6,232 nt of DNA from positions 1 through 6,232 of the forward strand of contig JBHLQC010000098.1 in assembly GCA_048885185.1 (NCBI GenBank), given 5' to 3'. This DNA is from Hermodarchaeum sp048885185 (GTDB lineage Archaea > Asgardarchaeota > Hermodarchaeia > Hermodarchaeales > Hermodarchaeaceae). How positions within the stretch are numbered: the stretch's first letter is position 1; the number at the start of each line of letters is the position of its first letter. Under the pieces are notes generated by a model that was not told the DNA's origin, made no database searches, and saw only the letters and a program-made list of their open reading frames with translations. A program made the position numbers and the translations under genes. Positions 1-5,462 of this stretch are shown here, one piece after another.

Positions 1-579
1 TGGTCCTCCGAAGTAGCTAATATTCCTGTGATTAACGCAGGGGATGGAGCTGGGCGTCATCCAACACAAACACTCTTGGACCTCTCGACAATTCGGCGAA
101 GCCAAGGCAGACTTGAAAACCTCAATATCGCCATGCTAGGAGACTTACGATTCGGTCGAACAGTTCACTCACTTTCATATGCGATTACACGGTTTACTGA
201 CCGGTTGAATTGTATTGCACCAGAAGGGCTCGAACTTCCCGCTGAAATCGTTATGGATCTCCGAGAACAGGGCAAAGAAGTAATTGAAACAACAGATCTT
301 CAAAAAATCCTTCCTGAACTAGATGTGCTATACGTTACTCGAATCCAAAAAGAACGATTCCCCACTCCCGCTGATTATGAGAAAGTGAGTGGTATTTATC
401 GGATCGATAATGAGCTCTTGAAAGGTGTGAAACCCACTCTCGACATCCTTCATCCACTACCACGGGTGGAAGAAATTGCCCCTGAGGTTGATAGCACTCC
501 CTATGCTCGCTATTTCATCCAAATGTTCCATGGTGTTCTTGTTCGAATGGCGATTCTCACAATGTTATTGGAGGCATAA
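1..579 (+). CDS. pyrB: Aspartate carbamoyltransferase catalytic chain, C-terminal part (5' end outside window)
   Basis: Catalytic subunit of aspartate carbamoyltransferase, which joins carbamoyl phosphate and L-aspartate to form N-carbamoyl-L-aspartate, the committed step of pyrimidine synthesis in the cytoplasm. The reading frame is open from base 1, so the gene is cut by the window edge and the GTG at base 28 is internal, not a start. 192 codons are visible; compared with a family length near 300, roughly the first 115 residues are missing, including the carbamoyl-phosphate loop (SxRTR). Visible family motifs are NAGDGAGRHPTQ (His at 58-60), GRTVHSL (Arg at 157-159), TRIQKER (Arg at 340-342) and HPLPRV (from 451). 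These correspond to the His134, Arg167, Arg229 and 267-268 regions of the E. coli enzyme, including the aspartate-binding residues. The next gene, pyrI, starts 4 bases after the stop, and its ribosome binding site lies within the last codons of pyrB, so the two chains are probably made together and form a mixed holoenzyme. Confidence 0.97.
   Translation, partial: WSSEVANIPVINAGDGAGRHPTQTLLDLSTIRRSQGRLENLNIAMLGDLRFGRTVHSLSYAITRFTDRLNCIAPEGLELPAEIVMDLREQGKEVIETTDLQKILPELDVLYVTRIQKERFPTPADYEKVSGIYRIDNELLKGVKPTLDILHPLPRVEEIAPEVDSTPYARYFIQMFHGVLVRMAILTMLLEA
570..574 (+). promoter_or_regulatory. Ribosome binding site of pyrI
   Basis: GGAGG sits nine bases before the GTG at 584 and overlaps the last codons of pyrB. 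It is the feature that decides the pyrI start: the longer open frame beginning with an ATG at 476 lies wholly inside pyrB and would add 36 residues unlike the PyrI family. Confidence 0.8.
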
Positions 580-583
580 ACAG

Positions 584-1102
584 GTGACTAGCAAAAAAAC
601 AAAACCGAGTAAGCCGACAACCGGAGACAAAGTCAATGAATTACTAGTCAAAAAAATCACAGCTGGAACCGTCATTGACCACATCACAGCAGGCTATGCT
701 CTGGCAGTCTTACAAATTCTAGGAATCACTGGGCGCGAGGGAGACATCATTAGCATTGCTATGAACGTTCAAAGCAAGCGAATGAAGAAAAAAGACATCA
801 TCAAAGTTGAGGGTCGCGAATTAACCACTGATGAGATTAACCGGATTGCTCTTGTAGCACCCAACGCCACCATTAACATCATCCGGAAATACAAGATACA
901 CAAAAAAACACGAATTACCGTTCCTGATGAAATTGTCGGAATTGTGAGATGTCAAAACCCAAGCTGCATTACAAACAATGAACGAGGAATTACAAGCAAC
1001 TTCAAGGTTGTAGGAAGAAAACCCGTCATCCTTCGTTGCAGTTACTGTAAACGTATCACAGGCCACGACCATATCATCGAACAACTCCTTGGACTCTGCT
1101 AG
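584..1102 (+). CDS. pyrI: Aspartate carbamoyltransferase regulatory chain
   Basis: Regulatory subunit of aspartate carbamoyltransferase; in the family it binds nucleotide effectors (CTP, ATP) in its N-terminal domain and contacts PyrB through a C-terminal zinc domain. The product is 172 residues from GTG 584. The nucleotide-domain signature GTVIDHITAG lies near residues 28-37. The zinc site is Cys123-X4-Cys128-X23-Cys152-X2-Cys155, the same spacing as in E. coli PyrI (109/114/138/141). By alignment from memory, Asp32, Lys70 and Lys108 match the E. coli CTP-contacting residues Asp19, Lys60 and Lys94, so feedback control by nucleotides is plausible; this is inference. The N-terminus is about 13 residues longer than in E. 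coli and rich in Lys and Thr. The GTG start is chosen because of the GGAGG nine bases upstream and the 4-base spacing from pyrB. A shorter protein using an internal start cannot be excluded but would cut into the effector domain. Confidence 0.96.
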   Translation: MTSKKTKPSKPTTGDKVNELLVKKITAGTVIDHITAGYALAVLQILGITGREGDIISIAMNVQSKRMKKKDIIKVEGRELTTDEINRIALVAPNATINIIRKYKIHKKTRITVPDEIVGIVRCQNPSCITNNERGITSNFKVVGRKPVILRCSYCKRITGHDHIIEQLLGLC

Positions 1103-1103
1103 A

Positions 1104-1124
1104 CCTCTGCCCTCAAACAAGAGG
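1104..1124 (+). promoter_or_regulatory. Ribosome binding site of pyrFE inside a possible small hairpin
   Basis: The 32-base pyrI-pyrFE gap contains AGAGG at 1120-1124, a ribosome binding site ten bases before the ATG at 1135. CCTCT at 1104-1108 is its perfect complement (5 bp, 11-base loop), and CCTC at 1111-1114 can also pair with GAGG 1121-1124 (4 bp, 6-base loop). The binding site is seen directly; that the pairing matters for translation is only a possibility, since such short stems are easily fortuitous. Confidence 0.45.
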
Positions 1125-1134
1125 CGAAAATGAA

Positions 1135-2529
1135 ATGGCAAAATTATTCGGACAAGCATTTATCAAAGAACTTGAAAAGCGAACGAAGTCTACCCAATCA
1201 CGTGTTATTCATGCAATGGATATTGCTGACACGTTTCCACCTGGCGCTCCCGAATCAGCTCGTCAAGATCTAATTGAACGAGCGTGTCATCATGCAACAG
1301 CAGTCGAACCACACATTGTCGCCCTCAAACTCAATTATCCCCTAGTGCTAGCTACGGGATTAGAAATCGCCCATCATCTCAAGACTGTAGCTCCAAATCT
1401 TCCTCTCATTGCCGATTTTAAAGTCGCAGATATTGACAACACCAATGCTTGGATTGCCCGTCACACATACGCGGCAGGTATTGACGCCATTATTGTCCAA
1501 GGGTTCATTGGCGATGATGCTATCCAAGGCGTTCTGAAAGAAGCCCAGAATTATGGTGACCGTGGAGTAATTCTGGTTGTCGACATGAGTCATCCCGGTT
1601 CACTTCAATTCATCCATCCCCAGACACCGAAGCTAGCGAAATTAGCTGTCCAACTCAAAGTGACCGGAGTCATTTCTCCAGGAACCCGACCTCCCCATGT
1701 CCGTAATATCCGAACCTGGGTAGGACCTGATACCCTCGTTCTAGCCCCCGGAGTTGGTGCTCAAGGTGGAAAGCCTGGTTCTGCTATCGCTGCTGGGGCA
1801 GATTACGAAATTATTGGTCGATCTATCTATCAAGCTGAAGATCCCGCTCAAACAGCTGAAGAATTTGCTAAGCAAACCTTTCAAGCGGGTGAAAAACGGG
1901 ATACAGGACCGTCGCAAAGAGAGATGTTCATCCGCAAAGTAGCCATGCTCTTAGATGATGTAGGCGCCATCAAATTTGGAAGTTTCACCCTAGCCTCAGG
2001 AAAAAAGAGCCCATACTATATTGATTTGCGAATCGTTCCATCATTTCCTGATGCCTTCTCAGGGTTAATTGACCTCTTTGTTGAATGGCTTGCTGGACAC
2101 CCTAAGGTGTCCTTTGATCGAATTGCTGGTGTGCCTACGGCTGGTATCTCCTTTGCCACAGCTTTGAGTCAACGTCTCAATACACCGATGCTCTATGTTC
2201 GCAGCCAACCCAAGAAATACGGACGTCAACAACGAGTTGAAGGCATCCTCAATAAGGGCGATAAAGTGCTAGTTGTCGATGACCTCATTACTGATGGTGG
2301 GAGTAAACTCGAAGCCGCAAAATCTGTTCGGGATGTTGGAGCGAAGGTGTCTGATGTCTTGGTTGTGGTTGATCGAGAACAAGGTGGGACTAACCAACTT
2401 GCTAAAGAGAAGCTAACGCTGCATTCCCTTTCACCAATTACACGAATCGTACGGGCTTTATTTGCTGAAAAACGATTATCCCAAGAGGAAACCAATGGCA
2501 TTCTAGCTTACATCGCAGAAGACCAATAG
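1135..2529 (+). CDS. pyrFE: Bifunctional orotidine-5'-phosphate decarboxylase / orotate phosphoribosyltransferase (OMPDC-OPRT fusion)
   Basis: One uninterrupted 464-residue frame carries the last two enzymes of UMP synthesis. Residues about 20-248 are an archaeal-type OMP decarboxylase: Asp29 (AMD), Lys65 (ALKLNYP), the catalytic set Asp94-Lys96-Asp99 in IADFKVADI, SHPG at 152-155, GVGAQGG at 206-212 and Arg229 in GRSIY. These match, from memory, Asp20, Lys42, Asp70/Lys72/Asp75, Ser127, Gln185 and Arg203 of the Methanothermobacter enzyme. A short linker (about 249-262) leads to an orotate phosphoribosyltransferase. That half has FGSFTLASGKKSPYYIDLR (281-299), the mobile loop RSQPKKYG (356-363) followed by RVEG (367-370), and the PRPP-binding motif VVDDLITDGGSK (380-391). 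Both halves have their key residues, so both reactions (orotate + PRPP to OMP, then OMP to UMP) should occur in one chain. One oddity is Ser357, where most family members have Lys. The domain order is opposite to animal and plant UMP synthase. Start ATG 1135 has AGAGG upstream; the ATG at 1130 is out of frame. Confidence 0.96.
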   Translation: MAKLFGQAFIKELEKRTKSTQSRVIHAMDIADTFPPGAPESARQDLIERACHHATAVEPHIVALKLNYPLVLATGLEIAHHLKTVAPNLPLIADFKVADIDNTNAWIARHTYAAGIDAIIVQGFIGDDAIQGVLKEAQNYGDRGVILVVDMSHPGSLQFIHPQTPKLAKLAVQLKVTGVISPGTRPPHVRNIRTWVGPDTLVLAPGVGAQGGKPGSAIAAGADYEIIGRSIYQAEDPAQTAEEFAKQTFQAGEKRDTGPSQREMFIRKVAMLLDDVGAIKFGSFTLASGKKSPYYIDLRIVPSFPDAFSGLIDLFVEWLAGHPKVSFDRIAGVPTAGISFATALSQRLNTPMLYVRSQPKKYGRQQRVEGILNKGDKVLVVDDLITDGGSKLEAAKSVRDVGAKVSDVLVVVDREQGGTNQLAKEKLTLHSLSPITRIVRALFAEKRLSQEETNGILAYIAEDQ

Positions 2530-2540
2530 CAGCGTCTTGA

Positions 2541-3239
2541 TTATTCAGATTTTTTGAAAATAACGAGTTGGTTTCCAACATATACAATGAATATGAGACC
2601 AATTATTCCAAGAATGAAGGCCATCGGGTAATGTACAACCTCAAATGGCACTACAATCGATGCTGGTGCCCATAGTTCAAATACAATACGAAGAAAATTC
2701 CCTACAACGATAACTAGCACCGAGATTACCCCTATATTGAGTCGATCTGGAGGGGGCTGGAGCGATCTGTCAGCCAATAACAGCAAGAGGAGGCAGGGAA
2801 ATAAGGTAATAAGTCCTGCACAAGCGTTATCAATCTCCCCTCCAACCAATCGACCAGTCCCCAATTCCTGAACTATGACAGAAATCTGTGCTCCGCCAAA
2901 ATGTGGGGTGAAAGAAAGCCAATATGGGACATTTAATGCTCGAAGAGTAGTCGAAACTGTTTGGCCAATAAGGTACTGGAAAGGCCAGAAATCAATGAAA
3001 ATTATTGGCACTGCAGAAACGGTGATGACAAGAATCAATCTCCGAATTTGAGTTACTTGAAAGGCTCGTGATGATTGTAAGAAAATTGTTGTTCCAATAA
3101 TGATCGATATTAGGGAAAGGGTGATGAGAAAAACAGGTAGCACGGCATAACCTACACCTCCTAGGGTTATGAGACTGAATCCGGCTACGAAGTGAAAAAT
3201 GGCTGGAGAATCTTCATAAGTGTGACTGATTCGTTTCAT
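2541..3239 (-). CDS. Archaeosortase/exosortase-family membrane protein
   Basis: A 232-residue, strongly hydrophobic protein with about six membrane segments (roughly residues 13-33, 35-54, 66-86, 139-156, 168-190, 203-226). It shows the signature of archaeosortases and exosortases. The proposed catalytic Cys140 is in NACAG at the start of a helix, Arg184 is in GNFLRI, and His203 is in FEVVHYP before the last helix, all near the outer membrane face. In this family the enzyme cuts secreted proteins at a C-terminal sorting signal and passes them to another anchor; its substrate here is unknown. No candidate substrate with a C-terminal motif-helix-basic tail is encoded in the window. The length is short compared with the larger eight-helix exosortases. 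GGGAG (3251-3255, complement) lies 11 bases before the ATG, and the gene begins 24 bases after pyrK, suggesting shared transcription with pyrDCK. Its stop is 11 bases from that of the convergent pyrFE. The family call is based on motif and topology only; subfamily is not assigned. Confidence 0.8.
   Translation of the reverse strand: MKRISHTYEDSPAIFHFVAGFSLITLGGVGYAVLPVFLITLSLISIIIGTTIFLQSSRAFQVTQIRRLILVITVSAVPIIFIDFWPFQYLIGQTVSTTLRALNVPYWLSFTPHFGGAQISVIVQELGTGRLVGGEIDNACAGLITLFPCLLLLLLADRSLQPPPDRLNIGVISVLVIVVGNFLRIVFELWAPASIVVPFEVVHYPMAFILGIIGLIFIVYVGNQLVIFKKSE
2550..2555 (+). terminator. Possible oligo-T terminator of the pyrB-pyrI-pyrFE transcript
   Basis: A run of six T on the + strand lies 20 bases after the pyrFE stop. 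Archaeal RNA polymerase commonly stops at short T runs without a hairpin, so this is a plausible end for the + strand transcript. It lies within the last codons of the convergent archaeosortase-like gene (encoding its Lys-Lys), so the run may simply be coding sequence. I see no comparable T run on the - strand just beyond that gene's stop. Confidence 0.3.
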
Positions 3240-3250
3240 GATTTTTTTAA

Positions 3251-3255
3251 CTCCC
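3251..3255 (-). promoter_or_regulatory. Ribosome binding site of the archaeosortase-like gene
   Basis: Read on the - strand this is GGGAG, 11 bases before the ATG at 3239 and within the 24-base gap after pyrK. It supports the chosen start and translation from a shared pyrDCK message. I see no convincing TATA-like box immediately upstream that would argue for a separate promoter. Confidence 0.55.
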
Positions 3256-3263
3256 TTGTGGCG

Positions 3264-4136
3264 CTAGCTTGGGCAAGCCATATCATTAGGATTTGCAGGG
3301 TGACGTTTTCCTGTACTATCACGTGTCCATCGACCAAAGTCGGTATTCTTCAATGTCTTGGCATCAAACACCGGACCCTCATGGCAAACACGTCGTCCCT
3401 TAGTATCAATTATACAATGCCCACAGAGGCCAACTCCACACTTCATATAGCGTTCTAAGCTTACTTGTAATGGAATTGGAAACTTCTGGAGGAGGAGGTT
3501 CAAACTTACAAGCATACCCTCTGGACCGCAGGCTAGACAGGCTGCGTATTTGGTTTTAGCTTCAAGCAGAGAGGCTGCACCATCAACGGATGTGCCTTGA
3601 ATGCCTTCAGAACCGTCATCAGTGGCAACTACAAGGTTTCGCAAATCGAGCTCTTTGAATGACTGGTGGAAGAGGAGCTCTTCATTAGTTGTAGCACCAA
3701 GTGCGACATCTACAACGAATCCATTATCCAAGGCTGTTGCTGCTGCAAATAATATCGGTGGTGTGCCACACCCACCAGCCACTAAAAGGAGAGCTTTTCC
3801 TTTCGATCCTTTGGGGAAGACAAAACCCTCTCCAAGGGGTCCACGAACACCAAGAAGATCACCTGGTTTTAGCTTATGAAGTGCTGTGGTTGCATCACCT
3901 ACACGGGCTGCTGCAAATTCGACTTGATCTCCACTTGCATTGGAGATACTCATGGGTATCTCATCTATTCCAGGAATCCACACCATCATAAACTGTCCTG
4001 GAGTTGCATTCTGAGCAATTGGTGCCGCAGAAAGAGTGAACCTCTTAGCACTTGGTGTCTCTGTTGTTATATTGAGAATTGGAGTGACAAGGGGTTGGAG
4101 TGTTACTGATGGTGTCAGATTCTTGTTGGTTGTCAT
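3264..4136 (-). CDS. pyrK: Dihydroorotate dehydrogenase B, electron transfer subunit
   Basis: Partner of class 1B dihydroorotate dehydrogenase: in the family it carries FAD and a [2Fe-2S] cluster and passes electrons from PyrD to NAD+. The 290-residue product has a ferredoxin-reductase fold. The N-terminal FAD-binding barrel (about residues 12-108) includes PGQF (46-49), IPMSIS (60-65) and GPLGEGF (99-105). The nucleotide-binding domain (about 114-225) has VAGGCGTPPI at 119-128 and ACGPEGM at 202-208. The C-terminal cluster loop has Cys233-X4-Cys238-X2-Cys241-X9-Cys251, then the typical GPVF (254-257). The glycine-rich nucleotide loop reads GGCGTPP rather than the common GGxGxAP, and the FAD motif has Ile-Pro-Met-Ser where many relatives have Arg-Pro-x-Ser. 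A tail of about 28 residues follows the cluster domain. The ATG overlaps the pyrC stop (ATGA, four bases), indicating translational coupling; the upstream GAAGAAG is only a weak ribosome site. Its position between pyrC and an archaeosortase-like gene, next to pyrD, supports the PyrK role over other ferredoxin reductases. Confidence 0.95.
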   Translation of the reverse strand: MTTNKNLTPSVTLQPLVTPILNITTETPSAKRFTLSAAPIAQNATPGQFMMVWIPGIDEIPMSISNASGDQVEFAAARVGDATTALHKLKPGDLLGVRGPLGEGFVFPKGSKGKALLLVAGGCGTPPILFAAATALDNGFVVDVALGATTNEELLFHQSFKELDLRNLVVATDDGSEGIQGTSVDGAASLLEAKTKYAACLACGPEGMLVSLNLLLQKFPIPLQVSLERYMKCGVGLCGHCIIDTKGRRVCHEGPVFDAKTLKNTDFGRWTRDSTGKRHPANPNDMACPS

Positions 4137-5461
4137 TCTTCTTCACGATTAAAGATGGTTGTTCCTCCAAGGAGGGTGCGTTGAACTAAGCCTTTCACTT
4201 TCCACCCCTCAAAAGGCGTAAGAGTTGATTTGTTGTGGAGCGTTTCACTTCGTAATGTGGAGGAGGCTTTGGGATCGAATAAGACGATATCTGCATCGGC
4301 TCCTACAACAAGTTGTCCCTTCTCAATCCATTGAGCGTTTCGGATTCCGAATCGCTTTGCAGGATTATATCCCATCATTTGGACAAGCATTGGTAACGAC
4401 ATTTCTGCTTTATGAACCAACTTGGTGTAGAGGAGGGGCAGTGTAGTTTCAACTCCGATAATTCCTCCGGGGGCGGTGGCAAAGTCAGCATCAGATCCGG
4501 TTTTTTCAGCTGTTGTGTGTGGAGCGTGGTCCGAGGCAATAATCGTAATTTGTCCGGCAAAACAAGCGTTGAGTAAAGCTTCTGTATCTTTAGTCGAACG
4601 AAGCGGCGGATAACTTTTCGCGATAGGTCCAATTTTTGCCAGGTCTTTGACCGTGAGAAGCAGATGGTGGGGGGTGACTTCAGTCGTTACAGGTATGCCC
4701 TTATGTTGAGCGGCAAGGATATGGCGAAAGCCTGCAGCTGTCGAGATATGACAAATATGAAGGCTACATAGTGGCGGCTCAGCAAGAAGTGTTTCAATGC
4801 ATTCCACTTCTGCTTCAGGTGGTCGGCTAGCAAGAAATGCATATGAAGATCCGTCTGTTGGCTCTGAAAGCTTCGATGGATCTTCAGCGTGAATCGTAAG
4901 TGGGGTTCCCAGAGGTGCAAGATAAGGAATTGCAGGGGCTTCTTGGTGAGGCATGTAGATCTTAAATGATATGATGCCTGCATCGATAAGATGGTTGGCC
5001 ATGTCAACTAATGCGAGCTCTTGACTTTCCCAATTCGTTTCATTGGTAAGAGATGCTTCTTCAGCCAGATAGGGGCCACCATGGAACGCAAAATCCACTA
5101 CACATTTCTTTTCTGCCCGTTGGATTTTTTCAGATAGTCGTTCTGGAGTCGTAGTGGGCGGCTTCGTGTTCGGCATATCGATAATTGTTGTGATACCACC
5201 TGCTGCCGCGGCTAATGAACCCGTACTGAAATCTTCCTTCTCGGGAAACCCAGGATCACGAAAGTGAACATGAGGATCCACCAGTCCAGGAATTACGAGG
5301 TAGCCGGAAGCATTAATGGTTTCATCGGCTTCCTCTTGAGCACTCTTTCCAGGTTTGATAATCGCTGTGATGAGTCCATTGTCTACTAGGATATCTCCTT
5401 CTTCGATGCTTTCGGACAAGACCAGGCGTCCATTCATTATTTTCAGGTCATGGACCGCCAT
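4133..5461 (-). CDS. pyrC: Dihydroorotase (type I, metal-dependent amidohydrolase)
   Basis: Catalyses the reversible ring closure of N-carbamoyl-aspartate to dihydroorotate in the cytoplasm. The 442-residue product has the usual length and the complete set of amidohydrolase metal ligands: His64 and His66 in GLVDPHVHFRDPG, Lys167 in SFKIYMP (the lysine carboxylated in this family), His191 in IHAED, His238 in HICHIST and Asp311 in ASDHAPH. Other family features are MPNT (96-99), TPHHL (263-267) and the PPLR stretch (285-288). The piece between Lys167 and His191 is only 23 residues, which seems short for the family; I read no frame break there. Allantoinase and hydantoinase are relatives, but FRDPG and the pyr gene context favour dihydroorotase. 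The ATG at 5461 lies one base after the pyrD stop; the nearest ribosome-site-like AGGA (5476-5479, complement) is 14 bases away inside pyrD. The gene probably depends on coupling with pyrD, and its own stop overlaps the pyrK start. Confidence 0.96.
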   Translation of the reverse strand: MAVHDLKIMNGRLVLSESIEEGDILVDNGLITAIIKPGKSAQEEADETINASGYLVIPGLVDPHVHFRDPGFPEKEDFSTGSLAAAAGGITTIIDMPNTKPPTTTPERLSEKIQRAEKKCVVDFAFHGGPYLAEEASLTNETNWESQELALVDMANHLIDAGIISFKIYMPHQEAPAIPYLAPLGTPLTIHAEDPSKLSEPTDGSSYAFLASRPPEAEVECIETLLAEPPLCSLHICHISTAAGFRHILAAQHKGIPVTTEVTPHHLLLTVKDLAKIGPIAKSYPPLRSTKDTEALLNACFAGQITIIASDHAPHTTAEKTGSDADFATAPGGIIGVETTLPLLYTKLVHKAEMSLPMLVQMMGYNPAKRFGIRNAQWIEKGQLVVGADADIVLFDPKASSTLRSETLHNKSTLTPFEGWKVKGLVQRTLLGGTTIFNREEE

Positions 5462-5462
5462 T

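Noticed and set aside
28..30. GTG as the start of pyrB
   Set aside because: The frame is open to base 1, and the residues before it continue conserved PyrB sequence; the gene is cut by the window edge.
476..583. Longer pyrI reading frame starting at ATG 476
   Set aside because: The extra 36 codons lie inside the well-supported end of pyrB and encode nothing like PyrI; GTG 584 has a GGAGG nine bases upstream and fits the family start.
821..1159. 112-codon open frame on the - strand opposite pyrI
   Set aside because: It is antisense to a gene with clear family motifs, has no recognisable domain, and crosses the pyrI-pyrFE junction; treated as a shadow.
1880..1925. Separate pyrF and pyrE genes joined by a sequencing error
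   Set aside because: The frame passes from the OMPDC half to the OPRT half without a stop, and there is no homopolymer run in the linker to suggest an indel; taken as a true fusion.
2226..2501. 91-codon open frame on the - strand opposite the OPRT half
   Set aside because: It lies entirely within the conserved phosphoribosyltransferase coding region, and its Ser/Thr-rich composition is typical of an antisense shadow.
3601..4109. Overlapping + strand open frames opposite pyrK
   Set aside because: Three different frames overlap each other and pyrK, with no family motif in any; consistent with chance open frames.
4375..5007. - strand open frames out of phase with pyrC (4375-4632 and 4687-5007)
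   Set aside because: I considered whether they showed a frameshift in pyrC, but the main pyrC frame runs uninterrupted with all metal ligands in order.
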